A stretch of 64,000 bases of DNA from Cichorium intybus (Eukaryota > Streptophyta > Magnoliopsida > Asterales > Asteraceae). The notes beneath the pieces were generated by a model. It ran no database searches. It saw only the letters and a program-made list of their open reading frames with translations, and was not told where the DNA came from. How positions within the stretch are numbered: the first letter of the stretch is position 1; every line of letters begins with the position of its first letter. Below are positions 24,545-41,479 of this stretch, one piece after another. Location: NCBI GenBank assembly GCA_023525715.1, contig CM042010.1, forward strand, positions 156,788,407 through 156,852,406, given 5' to 3'. The position numbers were made by a program, and so were the translations under genes.

Positions 24545-24650
24545 ATGAAATGATTGTCCCGGATTTAGGGAAATCATGATTGTCCCGGATTTAGGGAAAT
24601 CAAGGGCAAAATGCCCAAAATGAGATGTTTGTCCCGGATTTAGGGAAAAC
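24545..24650 (+). repeat. GTCCCGGATTTAGGGAAA repeats, 5' LTR
   Basis: Three copies in about 100 bp, the first two in direct tandem, followed by the related CCGTTCCCGACAATAGGGAA. Repeated in the 3' LTR near 29220-29330. Confidence 0.9.
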
Positions 24651-25383
24651 CGTTCCCGACAATAGGGAACCGCATGAGGGAGTTGCTAAACCTCATGGGG
24701 CTAGTGTGATGGCCACTAGTCCTAGTTTTGCCTATACGGGGATCGAGTGGCATGCTTCGTGCGTGTCATTCGTGAACTTAGGTAGGTGCCATTGAGGTGA
24801 GTTGGACTTTTATGAGATGGACGTGGGTTTGGGATAATTGCATCATGCATTGCATTTGCATATTATAACTATCTATTTTGAGTAAATCCTTATGATGTTT
24901 TGAGTAACTTTTGAAGTGTGTTTAAAATCTATTTTTGGGGGTTTGTCCCGAGTGTGGTAGTTCACCGCTCACTCAAAATGGGTCAACCTCGGGTAAACTC
25001 ACTAGGCATTTCAATTGCCTAACTTATTTTGATGTGTACTCAGGTTGAGGAGTTAGATGACTTAGAAGAGCTGGATGTTTAGAAGGCCACGGTTTGTGTG
25101 GTATCATTTAAATTGTGTAATGGTATTTGAATTGTTACAACCTCGCTATTTTATAAACTAAAATGTTTTATCTAAAATGGGACCAAAATTGTTTTCTGCA
25201 ACTTAAACCTAAATTATTTCTCATTAACCCCATGTGTTTTAAAATAGTTCTTGGAAGAAAATGACTTATTTGAAAATGTTGAAACTAAAGTTTTCACTAA
25301 AGGATGATTTTATTGATTAATGATGATAAACCATGGGTTAAAATGACGTTTTATGAAAAGCCTTAAGCGAGGGTGTTTCAATT

Positions 25384-25395
25384 TGGTATCAGAGC
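25384..25395 (+). other. Primer binding site, initiator tRNA-Met
   Basis: TGGTATCAGAGC, complementary to the 3' end of plant initiator tRNA-Met, three bases after the LTR. Confidence 0.95.
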
Positions 25396-26860
25396 ATGAG
25401 TTTAAGTGAACTAGGTACTAGGAGTGGTGCTTAGACTTAAACTATGATGCTTCAAAGGATGTTTGACCTTTTAAGTAGTTGGCCTTTAGAACTTAGTGGT
25501 AAATGCTTGCTTATGATTAGGTTTCTAACCATTTAATTAGTAAATTCGGGTTACCATGAGGATATTTTTTTTTGGGCAAATGGAATTCATGCATGAGGAT
25601 TATTATGTGGAGATGAAGTGCAACCTTGAAGAATCTGGAGTACGTGGCAACATGAGGAGCAACTTAGTGTGAATGGCAACTTCTAAGGATGATAGAAGGC
25701 GAATAAAGGGACAACTTTACATTGGATGAAGCTCGAAGAGTAGTGAGAATTACAAGGTGGTGGACCTTGAGAAATCGATTAAGGGATGAAGGAGTGTTAG
25801 AAGGCTAGTGGAATCGTAGTGTCAACCTTGGGCAAACAAGGAGCATGAAGAGCATGGTGTTAGTGAAGTGGATGGTAGGTGAAGACTTGGAGCTGTTGAA
25901 GAAATTCTTTTTCGTGACCCTTAAACCTTTCTTCCTTACCTTTACCTTCTTTTGAGACCCATCCGACATCCTTTTAGTGTTCAAGTTGATGATTTTGCCT
26001 TAACTCTAGAAGACTAAGTGTATGTAAGAGTAGCATAGTTTGCGCCTTAATGCCCGAACTAGAGAAACCTTGATGTAAGACACAAGAAGGACTTAGATCA
26101 TTAGGTTCATTGGTAGTTAGTAATGGCTTAGTGACCAATGGAACCTTATGGGAATAGTGATTTACTAATTCATGTTAGGGTGAAGAGACATGGATGCATG
26201 ATGAGACTAGAGGCCATAGGATCAAACCATTAATCATCTTGGGGTGTGTGAAGTAGTGAATAACCTACCATAATAAGAACTAAAGAATGACGTAAGGCCA
26301 ATATTTTCAAAAGTATTGTTAAAAAAAAATTGAGAAAATTTTTGTAAATAATTTTAAACAAGTATATCTTATGAAATGCAAGACTTCTATAGAAATAAAT
26401 GACAAAGGGGCCATCATGAATCGGTAGTAAATACCCAGGATTGATGATCTCTTTGGAATTTTGATAATAAATTCAATGAAAATATATCCGTAGATAAATT
26501 TGAAACTTTATTGTTTTATATAAAAACGAATTCGAAAGTGTATTTTCTTTTCACAAAAGTTGATTAAAATTTTCTCCTAAAGAGCGATTTCTTCAAAACA
26601 TTTATCACAAAGTTGAGTGTTCCAATCTTTTTGTAGAACAAGGGGTCGAGTTGAAGAAGATTCAAGTTTGATAATTCCATGCTTAAAAGGAAAACATTTT
26701 TGAAAAGAAACCCGAGATAAGTAATTTTTGAAGTAAAACAATTTGTAAAGTGAAATTTACAATACTTCGAGTTTTATACTATTTTAAAGCTAAAAACATG
26801 AAAAACCTTTAAGATTTTGGAAATGGATACTTAATTCCTTATCGGTGATTCCGGGGACGG
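25396..26860 (+). other. Non-coding interior of the LARD-like element
   Basis: About 1.46 kb with many stops in all frames. I see no zinc knuckle, DSG protease, YxDD or DDE motif. A Leu/Glu-rich purine-heavy stretch at 25600-25890 may be a decayed gag, but nothing definite supports that. Confidence 0.6.
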
Positions 26861-26863
26861 AAT

Positions 26864-26883
26864 CCTTTTAAGGGGTGGATAAT
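26864..26883 (+). other. Polypurine tract of the LARD-like element
   Basis: TTTTAAGGGGTGGATAAT lies directly before the 3' LTR start. Confidence 0.8.
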
Positions 26884-29800
26884 TGTAACATCCGTGTTTT
26901 GGGCCTAGGAGTTTTGGGCTTAAACCAACAAATAAAACTTATTTTGTAAATAAAGAAAAACAAATGAATAAATAAATTTAATATCTTGTTATATTTTATA
27001 TGGTGAATAAATGAGCCAAATATAGTTTTAAAAAAATCAAATTTGTAACCAAAGGTGAGAAATGTTGTCATAGGGACTAAAAGTGTCAATTTGGCCAAAC
27101 TTAACCATTGAGCTTTGACTAGTCAAGAATTGAGAAGGATTAGAGAATATTGAAGGAATTGATGTGGGTTTTTAGATTAGGTCAGATAATTCCTTGAATT
27201 AATATTAAGGACCAAATCATTAAGAATTTTAGTGTAAGGGACCATTTATGTCAAGTTGGGAAACTAAGGGTTAGTGTTGACTTAGTCAATGACTCAAGTG
27301 AAAGAAATAATTGTATTTGGGGCATATGTATGATTATGGAGACTTCTAATGTGAATAATGGACTTTTGGGGTGTTGGGTGAAGAAGGACCAAACTTGAGG
27401 GGCTAATGTTGCAAATTCTTGGAAGATGACTTGTTTTTGATGGGGGTTCTCTCCATTCCAGCCACAAACACGTTTTTGAGAGAAAGAGAGGGAGAAGATG
27501 GCGATTTTCATGGTTTCCAAAGAGATTTGTGCTTAGCTTTGAAGGATTATGCATACACTTGAAGATTCCAAGCAATCTAAGGTATAAACTCACCTTTCTA
27601 GCCTTAGATTTCGAGTTTAGGTTTGGGGTTTGGACCCAATCCGAGTTTCTATGTTGGGATGAGGTTCTCCTATGATTCCCCAATGTTTATTTGATGTTTC
27701 CAAGTTATTGGAGTCTACATTCAATCCATGGATGCTCTAGATTCAATTACTTGATTGATTTGGGTGTTATGAACCCTAGAATTTGGGGATTTGATGAATA
27801 GAGGAGGAATATTGAAATTGATGGATGAATATGGTAGTTTTGGATGAGGGGATTCATTTCTAATGATTCCCTAAGGATTCCAACCCTTGATTTGTAACCT
27901 TAAACCTTGGATCACTAAAATATGGGAATTGGGTGTTGAAATGGGTTTTATTCATGTATATGATGAATGGATCTTTTGTTTAATGGATAAATGGGTTTAT
28001 TGCATCAATTTGGATGTAATAGTGGAGTAAGAATCATTTCCTAAGGATTCCATGGAATGGAAGAAGGAATCTCCACTTGTAATCATCTATTGATGGATTA
28101 GAATTGGGTATTCCATGGGTTTAATCATTTGGACCAATGATTGGAATTGGAGATTCCATGAGGTTATCTTCTTTGGGTTTGTATGGGAATGATTCTCCTA
28201 AGAGATGACATTGGTTAAGGACTTAATTGGGTACTTGATGGTGTTAAGTGTAATGATTGACTTGGAACATAGTTCATGAATGACTTGTTAAGAGATAAGA
28301 ACTTGAATTGTGATTTTCATTAGTTTAAGTCATGAACACTTGGATTGGGAGTTGAATGCTTGTAAATGAGTTATTAAATGTGTATTTTCATGTATAATTG
28401 GTCTTGAGTTGATTTGGAGCTTCAATTGGGTCAAAAGGGGGTTAAAATGACCAAAAACCAAGTTACTGCACAGCGTACACGACCCGTGTGCTGATACACG
28501 ACCCGTGTAGGGTCTCTGGGGCTTCGGATCAGTTTTGCCCTGGGTCCTACACGACCCGTGTAGGGCTACACGACCCGTGTAGCCTGGGTTGGCCAGAAAT
28601 GTCAGTTTTTGGGTTTTGAGCTTTATGGTTTGGGCTTCGGGTCCTTGTTTTAATGCCAATCTTTGGGGACGTTTTAACTAAGATTCTCCTTATATTAGAG
28701 GGTCAAGGACTTCATTTTATATGATGGATGATTGTTCCTTCTTAGTTCAAAGATGTATTTATAGTGCGACTTTTAGATGAATCGAGTATGATATCTTCCG
28801 TTCTTGTATTGTAGGAAGGAGATATGTTGTAGTGACTTGGAGGTGAGATTAAGGACTTGAGCTAACACTCAACTAAGATGATTTGATGGATGAGATGATG
28901 TCTAGGAGCGCTTCCAAATGCATCAAACCGTGTGTGGAGTTAGTGTTGACTCGTCAGTTGACCTTGGGTGAGTTTACCGGGAGTACACATCCCAACTAAT
29001 ATCTTTTGTGTGTGTTATCAAATACTTTTCATGCATAATATTATGTGCAATGTGTTATATGATTACTACTTGTGCATTGCATGAAAATGTGTTTCTAAAG
29101 ATGTTTTCAAATGAAGATTTTGATGATGTTTTTGAAAGATGTTTTGAGCATCCTATTTGTGCATCGCATTGCATATAGGATGAGATTGACCGAGTGAACC
29201 TTATGACGAAGATGAAATGATTGTCCCGGATTTAGGGAAATCATGATTGTCCCGGATTTAGGGAAATCAAGGGAAAAATGCCCAAAATGAGATGTTTGTC
29301 CCGGATTTAGGGAAAACCGTTCCCGACAATAGGGAACCGCATGAGGGAGTTGCTAACCCTCATGGGGCTAGTGTGATGGCCACTAGTCCTAGTTTTGCCT
29401 ATACGGGGATCGAGTGGCATGCTTCGTGCGTGTCATTCGTGAACTTAGGTAGGTGCCATTGAGGTGAGTTGGACTTTTATGAGATGGACGTGGGTTTGGG
29501 ATAGTTGCATCATGCATTGCATTTGCATATTATAACTATCTATTTTGAGTAAATCCTTATGATGTTTTGAGTAACTTTTGAAGTGTGTTTAAAATCTATT
29601 TTTGGGGGTTTGTCCCGAGTGTGGTAGTTCACCGCTCACTCAAAATGGGTCAACCTCGGGTAAACTCACTAGGCATTTCAATTGCCTAACTTATTTTGAT
29701 GTGTACTCAGGTTGAGGAGTTAGATGACTTAGAAGAGCTGGATGATTAGAAGGCCACGGTTTGTGTGGTATCATTTAAATTGTGTAATGGTATTTGAATT

Positions 29801-30047
29801 GTTACAACCTCGCTATTTTATAAACTAAAATGTTTTATCTAAAATGGGACCAAAATTGTTTTCTGCAACTTAAACCTAAATTATTTCTCATTAACCCCAT
29901 GTGTTTTAAAATAGTTATTGGAAGAAAATGACTTATTTGAAAATGTTGAAACTAAAGTTTTCACTAAAGGATGATTTTATTGATTAATGATGATAAACCA
30001 TGGGTTAAAATGACGTTTTATGAAAAGCCTTAAGCGAGGGTGTTTCA
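26884..30047 (+). repeat. 3' LTR of the LARD-like element
   Basis: Same length and ends as the 5' LTR; about 16 single-base differences seen by eye (for example in the segment after GAGATGTTT and at GGATGRGATTGAC), no indels. Confidence 0.95.
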
Positions 30048-30614
30048 ACATATATATCCCAAACCACCAACAACAGAGAGCAAGATGAGTCTGGAAGGAT
30101 TGGAAAATCAAAGAATCTCAGGGGATGAAGGGATTTGAACTGGAATTGAACAAAAAGGGTAGGTAAAGCTTACGTTTTCCAGTCGAATACCTCCGACCAA
30201 AATCTTTAAGATACCCAAAATCGTCTCTCGCCTCCCTTGAGAAACTCGATCGTACCAGCAACGAGATCCTCATTGCTCAAGATCTAGGTTCGATTTGACG
30301 TTCGCACAGACGAGGGAGATCTGTTGTACTTCGGTTTACAAGCAATTGAGAGGGGCGGGGAGTGTAGCAGGCGGCAGAGGTGAGGCGGAGTGGAGGTTGG
30401 TGCGATATGGGGATGGATCAGAGATGGGAGGCGGTGGTGAGAAAAGGGCTATCGCGTGAGGGAGAAGAGGTGGAAGAGGGAAGTGACCGGCTAGCACCTG
30501 TTAAATGCCATAAACAAACAAATTAACCCAAATGTTAGGTTTTAATGAACAAAAATTATATTAGAGAGTAAACTCGAACATTTGTGACAAATGTAAGGAC
30601 TTTTATGACTTTTA

Positions 30615-30616
<2 letters not shown>

Positions 30617-30699
<83 letters not shown>
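30617..30699. repeat. (TA)n tract in right arm
   Basis: Pure TA; counterpart of the tracts at 21060-21655 in the inverted left arm. Confidence 0.97.
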
Positions 30700-30700
<1 letters not shown>

Positions 30701-31050
30701 CGTCTAGAAAAATATATAGATTTAAGTCATTTAACAGTATATAAAAAAACGTATTTTAAAAGGTATTAAAAACGTAGATAAAAACATATAAAAATGTAAA
30801 TATATATAAAATACGTATATAAAAAGTATATAGAAGAAAGATATTAAAAAACATATAAATACATTTATAAAAACATATATAAATATACGTATAAAAAACG
30901 TATGCTCAAAATAACCTAATTATAAAAAAATATATATATTATTAAGAACTAAATGTATAAACATCGAGAACAAAGCTAACTTGGAGTAACAAATCAAAAA
31001 GTCTTGATGTATACAAAAACAAAAATTCAATAAATGACACCCAATTCAAT

Positions 31051-31441
31051 ATTTCCAAATCCGGATGCAAACTCCCACCTCCCACCGCACCCCATCCCAA
31101 CAAAACTCTGCCATATTTAGCAATATCTTTAACACCGAATTAATTAAAAACAAGGTCAAAAACAACAATTTCACCATTAAGGCTCTTTCGTCCTTCAATT
31201 TAATCCAACATTCGACAGTGGTGACTTTGTTTTTAGCCAATAACAGACCCAAATTACTAGAAAAAGACTTCCACTAATCTAGTCAAACGAAAAAGAAACC
31301 GACAAACAAATAACAAAAACGAGCATTTGGAAGAATTAAAGGAACCCCACAAGACCACTTGACCATTTCTTTGAGGATTGTAAAACCCAGAATTATAGTT
31401 CCATATATCCCCTTAAACCCATTAAAATATATACATTTTTT
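31051..31441. other. 3' flank of the WRKY gene
   Basis: Unique AT-rich DNA between the inverted-repeat element and the WRKY stop codon. Probably contains the 3' UTR; no clear poly(A) signal was pinned down. Small frames here run on both strands over the same bases and look fortuitous. Confidence 0.4.
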
Positions 31442-32649
31442 TCAGGCGTTTGCAGATTGAGAAGGTAATCTTGGGTGATTATGTTCCCCTTCATAGGTGA
31501 CTATGAGCATTGCTGAATCTTCCAAGCACCTTTCCACATGTTTTCTTGCTGGGCAACCTCTCATACTGCTACACTTATAATAACCTCTGTTTTCACACAT
31601 TTTAGTCGAATTATTAAAAAAATAATCATTACCCAATTCAAAAACGAAAAAACCAAAAAAAAAAAAAAAAACATTAGGATCTTTATAAGAGAAAAAAGAA
31701 AAAAGTACCTGGGGTGTGGAGAACCCTTTATGGGCTTTTGACCGTACTTCCTCCAAGAATACTCATCAGGGGGAATATCTGCAAGTTTGTTACTAATTGC
31801 AGGTACTTTGATTGACCTCTTAATCCTATGTTTTCTGGTCAACAAAACAAAATTAGACGAATCAGACCCCATAAAACAATTTTAATTCATGATTAAGGAG
31901 GTATGATAAAAAGTTATTAACCTCTTTTTGGAGCAATGGCATCTACCAGAACTCCCACATTTCACACTCCCATCATCTCCCCTGACCGAACACCGTCTTT
32001 TGTGTGGATATGTGGCTTGGTCAGCTGACCGGGTTGACCCAATCAACCGAAAAGAACTTCCATCCAAATTAGCGACACTCCCTTCAATACTCAGTGAAGA
32101 CATAAAAGATCTATTGGACGACATTGTAGGGGTGCAAGTTGAGCTGTCAAAATTCAAGCTAATCCCGCTGTTACTACGCCGATACATCATTTCATGTTGT
32201 TGTTTGAGTTTTTGTTGTTGAAGGAAATGGTGAGGGGTATGTTGGGAAAGTTGAATGGAACATTTCCCATTTGAGTTTAATTCAAGTGAAGGGTGCTGGT
32301 TCGATAAAGAAAGAGTGTTCTTGACAACATTTGGACCGATTTCTTGAACTTGGTGTGAATCTAAAAGAAGCTGAAGGGGTTTTGGTGGATGGTGATGGAG
32401 GGTTGTGGTGGGGTTGTCTAGGAGTATGTTTTGGGGGACAGGGGTTGAAATTTTCTTGACCATTCTAACCCTAGCATGACCTAAACCATTATCAAGTAAA
32501 GATACAACTTTGTTGAACCTAACGACTGCATCCCCTGTTTGTACCTTTAGGTTTTTGTACTGAGCTTGATCTTGAGGCTGAGCCAAAAGGCTGAGAATTT
32601 TATGGCAACTCTCGACGGCAGCTCTATTAGCAGCTTCAATCTCTTCCAT
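31442..32649 (-). CDS. WRKY transcription factor, group IId (3 exons, 332 aa)
   Basis: Exons on the minus strand: 32649-31922, 31834-31709 and 31586-31442 (728+126+145 = 999 nt). Introns have GT/AG ends (donors GTTAAT and GTACTT; acceptors GACCAG and AAACAG). The protein binds W-box DNA in the nucleus. N-terminal part: the C-motif region VVRFNKVVSLLDNGLGHARVR at about 43-63, implicated in calmodulin binding in this subgroup, with HARV where HARF is usual. A plant zinc cluster precedes the WRKY domain (CSVRGDDGSVKCGSSGRCHC, then basic KKRKHRIKR). The WRKY domain has WRKYGQK, then C-x5-C (CSSMRGC) and H-x-H (GEHNH), and the last intron falls at its conserved PR-type position. Length and layout match WRKY7/11/15/17-like proteins, which act in defence and stress responses. 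No lesion is visible. The exact orthologue cannot be assigned. Confidence 0.95.
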
Positions 32650-32985
32650 ATCTCCTCTCTAAAACAAAACCCGAATACTCAAGTTCTAAGACAAAAAACT
32701 AAAAACCCATAACAAAACTACAAATTTAACAGATCATAAGTCATAAAAAGCTCCAAGGCGAAATAGTTTTTTAAGATGAAATTTAAACTGCTTACCTTAT
32801 TTTTTTTCTCTGATTAGGGGTGAATTAGGGGGATACTGTTAGTAAGATAATGAAATGGAAGAAAACCCAGATAGAAACAAGGATAAAACGACTCCATTCA
32901 AGATAACACGAGAAATAATCTTATAATCTTGGCAAAGAACAGACCTTTTCCAAGAGAATTGTATAAACCCTAGAACAAGATTCTT
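32650..32985 (-). promoter_or_regulatory. WRKY 5' UTR / proximal upstream region
   Basis: Sequence between the WRKY start codon and the MITE. It contains a CT-rich stretch just before the ATG on the coding strand, typical of plant leaders. No TATA box could be fixed, so transcription may begin farther upstream, beyond the MITE, near the GA-rich region at 33940-34060. Confidence 0.35.
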
Positions 32986-33825
32986 TAAGGTGCTGTTTGT
33001 TTTTGAAGAGGTAAAAGGTATGCAGTCTAGCAGAAGAGGTGGACCAAATGTCAGATTGCAAAGAGAAGACCGTTTGTTTTTTAAAGTCTGCAAACCGTAA
33101 AATAAACACATTTTCTGGAAAGGGGATGAAGCAAATCGGATTAACAGCCTCAAATATTCAACAAGTTCAGCAAATCAGAAATTCAGAAATCAACATACAA
33201 ATTCAGAAATTCAGCAAATTCAGCAACTCATCAAACTCAGCAATTCAACATATTCAGCAAGTTTAGCAAATCAGAGCTGATTCAAATAAAAAATACAGCA
33301 ACCTAGAAAACTATTTCTTCAACAGCATTGAACTCTAGAAGACAATCATAAACAAAAATCGGAGCCCTAGAATACCAAATTGGAACCCTAAAATACCAAA
33401 ATCGGAACCCTACAAAAAAAAATTGTTTCAGCCCTAACCAGCAATACCTGTAGACGGTTGGAGATGGCGATGGAGAACACCACGAATCAGGAGCGATCGG
33501 AGATGGGAGCGACACCACAGACCTTTTAACGTCGTTGATGGCAGCGGTGGCTCGCTAGTGGAGATGTCGCCGGCGGCAGCTGCGACACCGGAGGGAAGAT
33601 TGCAGCGGTGGCTCGCCGGTGGGAAGAGGGAGGAGTCGCAGATCGAGAACGGGAGGAATGATCGGGAACGGGAGGAAGCGTATTTTTTTTAGAAAAAAAA
33701 AAAAAAAAACCAAGCGTGTTTTTTTTGGAAGAGGTAAGAAACAAACGGTCTGCGGATCGAAAACGTCTGCGCGGAGCTGAAGACATAACAGCTTAGAAGT
33801 AGTTTAAAAAAACAAACAGGCCCTA
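32986..33825. mobile_element. hAT-like MITE, copy 2 (840 bp), upstream of the WRKY gene
   Basis: Left end TAAGGTGCTGTTTGTTTTT and right end AAACAAACAGGCCCTA match copy 1 at 7024-7970, as does the subterminal GAAGAGGTAAAAGGTATGCA. Unlike copy 1, no 8-bp duplication could be seen at its borders. The interior differs, with a run of TTCAGAAATTCAGCAAATTC-like short repeats (33150-33270) and a GC-rich right part. It starts 337 bp upstream of the WRKY ATG. Confidence 0.75.
33150..33270. repeat. Short TTCAGCAAA-type imperfect tandem repeats
   Basis: About ten imperfect units around ATTCAGCAAATTCAG inside MITE copy 2. Confidence 0.8.
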
Positions 33826-34091
33826 AATCACCATAATTAAAGAAAGAGGTGTGAAAGAGAAGACTTTTGGTGCTTCACGCAGAGAATTGACACACCCAAA
33901 AGAAAGAAAAATGCCATCTTATTATTTTATAATCTCCAAGTTTTCTAGAGAGAGAGAACTGATGTAATAAAAACGAGAGAGAGAGAGAAGAGAAAAATGA
34001 ACAAAGAATTAAACAAAGAACAAGTAGAGTAGCAGAGAGAAAACTACCGTCTGTATCACATATTTCAAAAGTGGGTCCATCGCAGATTAAA
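33826..34091. other. GA-rich sequence upstream of WRKY gene and MITE
   Basis: Contains GA runs at about 33947-33957 and 33977-33993. On the minus strand these are CT-rich, as in plant 5' leaders, so the original WRKY transcription start may lie here. No coding sequence. Confidence 0.3.

Positions 34092-34176
<85 letters not shown>
34092..34176. repeat. (TA)n tract, 85 bp
   Basis: Pure TA, left border of the SINE-like unit. Confidence 0.98.
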
Positions 34177-35168
<992 letters not shown>

Positions 35169-35170
<2 letters not shown>

Positions 35171-35665
35171 AAGTTCAAATGAGACCATGTAAATTTTGTG
35201 AGACGGGGAGACGCAATCCTAGCTACTTATTTTGGAGATCAAAAAATAAAAGATAAATAAAATAGGCTAAAATAATGAGAATTTTTTAAAAAATTTTATA
35301 CTTATTTTCGCAACTTATTCTATCTAAAAAATATTTTAAAAAATAAAAAAAATTCGAAAAAAAAACTTGAAAAAATAAAAATAAAATTTCTAATAGAATG
35401 TTGGTGGATGTTGCATAATCTAATAGAATATTACACAAAATAGTGTAATATTCTACTAGAATATGAAAAAAACGTTAATTTTTTTAATTTTTTTATTTTT
35501 AAAAAAATTGAATAAAAAAATGACGAAAATAATAAATAAATATTTTTTTTCAATTTTTTTCATTTATTTTGTATTTTTTTTATTTTTTTTGTTTTACACC
35601 CAAAATGAGTGGCTAGGATTGCGTCTCCCGGTCTTACGAAATCTAATGGTCTCATATGAACCTAA
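35169..35665. mobile_element. MITE embedded in (TA)n, copy B (about 497 bp)
   Basis: Left end AAGTTCAAATGAGACCAT and right end, inverted, AGGTTCATATGAGACCAT, continuing into GAGACGGGGAGACGCAATCC / GACCGGGAGACGCAATCC: inverted repeats of about 65 bp. Both ends lie in (TA)n. Interior AT-rich with AGTGTAATATTCTACTAGAA, shared with copy A at 15925-16665. Confidence 0.85.
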
Positions 35666-39659
<3,994 letters not shown>

Positions 39660-39689
39660 AAAAAACTAATTGTTGAACCTTGTCCCCCC

Positions 39690-39990
<301 letters not shown>

Positions 39991-40199
39991 CAATTGAGAA
40001 CTAATAAAAGTTTAAAAACACGAGCACAAATCTAAATCATCCATTATTTTAAATCTAAGGCTGTAATAAATTGTCAATTTTATATTTATTAATTTACAAA
40101 AATTCAAAACTTTAAATTAAATATAACATAAAGTGTATTAACGTAATTATCATTATCCTAGTTATGTAAACTCCTACAATCACGTCTCTCTTCCTCTTG

Positions 40200-40302
<103 letters not shown>

Positions 40303-40639
40303 TTGCAAATCGTGAATGTGAGAGCTTTTTACTGTTCAATTGGTTTGTTATTTCTAGAAACATAATTACTAAATTCAGATTGTATTATAATTGCTAATGC
40401 ATTTGATACAAATCCAAATAAATTTCTATTTGAAAATAGCACTTTTTGATTCTTCTTTTAGCAAAATTTTATATTTACGTTTTTTCCCCTCAACTAATTT
40501 TGAATTAATTTTTTTCATCCCTATTTATTATAAAGTTATATTATTGGTATTTCGTAAGTTACGATTTGGTCCCTTATTATATTTTAAAGTTACATTTTTC
40601 GTCCCTTGTATAATTTGTTTTTTTATCGAGCTGCGTTTT

Positions 40640-40687
40640 TCAATGTACCGGGCTTCTGTAGCATCGCGCGGACAGTCCAAATACTAG
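40640..40687 (+). mobile_element. Helitron-like 3' terminus 2
   Basis: GC-rich ACCGGGCTTCTGTAGCATCG-CGCGGAC, which can form an imperfect stem, is followed by AGTCCAAATACTAGT: CTAG at 40684-40687 then T. Resembles terminus 1 in layout. Confidence 0.4.
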
Positions 40688-41479
40688 TTAGTTAAAAAAA
40701 ATCAAATCTTTCAAAACTTCTAGATCTAATCTAAAAGCCGTGAAATCAAAACCCTACATCACTGTCTCTTCAATCAGTTCTACCGTTCCGCTTCAACTTC
40801 TCTTCCTAAATCGGCAATTTGAACAACACATGTAGCAGTCGAGACCCATCTTCAAGAATAGATCAAAGCCAAAAAGAAAGGATACTTCATATACCTTTGG
40901 ATGATAACACAACACATTTTCTCATTTTTTATTTCCAATTAAAGTAATCCCATTTTTGGTTTCAAATTTATGTAAGGTATGCCAAATCGATTACATAATC
41001 TATGTTTATTTATAGTTTTTGTTTTTCTCCGATTTATGTAAATGTATTACAAAGTCGATGTTTTTTTTTATATAATGAATACATACATCACCGTATGACA
41101 ATAGAGGAATGGGTTTGCATTTGTTGTCGTGAGTTTTTCATGTAGGGCAACATTTTGTTCGGTAAAATCTGTTATGTTAATCGTTACTTATTTGGCAGAT
41201 ATGCAAATGCTTGTGAATTCTTGCAGTATCAGATTTACTTCACAAGGATAAACTTCCTGCATATGCATCTCCTTCTACGAATTGGTCCAGGTAGCAGTCA
41301 ATTTAAGCCTTTTTCAATCAAGATTTATTTATTCATGTACTTTTTATATTTATCTTGCATATATAACCAATGAAACTCACGTAATTTTCTAAATTAGTTA
41401 TTTGTGTTATTTTATAACTAATATCTTGAGAAGTGAATATTGTTAGCAAATCCCTTGAATTTGTCTCACAACAGCTTTG

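Larger units (their letters stand above)
22217..25380 (+). repeat. 5' LTR of the LARD-like element
   Basis: Begins TGTAACATCCGTG and ends GGGTGTTTCA. Holds four exact ACACGACCCGTGT palindromes at 23810-23913 and three TTGTCCCGGATTTAGGGAAA repeats at about 24545-24645. Short shadow frames in it have no homologue I know and recur in the 3' LTR. Confidence 0.95.
22217..30047 (+). mobile_element. Young LARD-like LTR retrotransposon without coding capacity
   Basis: Two LTRs of identical length (3164 bp) enclose a 1503-bp interior and are flanked by perfect 5-bp duplications ACATA (22212-22216 and 30048-30052). A primer binding site for initiator tRNA-Met follows the 5' LTR and a polypurine tract precedes the 3' LTR, so the signals needed in cis are present. 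The interior has no frame of 60 codons or more and no gag, protease, RT or integrase motif. By eye the LTRs differ at about 16 positions, near 0.5 percent, which points to a recent insertion (order of 0.2 million years under commonly used plant rates). It must have moved with proteins supplied by a partner. LTR features suggest a Tekay-type relative. Confidence 0.9.

Noticed and set aside
23663..28659. 109-codon minus-strand frame present twice (23663-23992 and 28330-28659)
   Set aside because: It lies inside the two LTRs, is identical only because the LTRs are young copies, and translates the palindrome array; no coding signal otherwise.
31046..31277. 68-70-codon frames on both strands downstream of the WRKY gene
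   Set aside because: They overlap each other on opposite strands in AT-rich flank and match nothing I know.
32978..33833. 8-bp target duplication for MITE copy 2
   Set aside because: Flanking 8-mers AGATTCTT and AATCACCA do not match, so no duplication is claimed.
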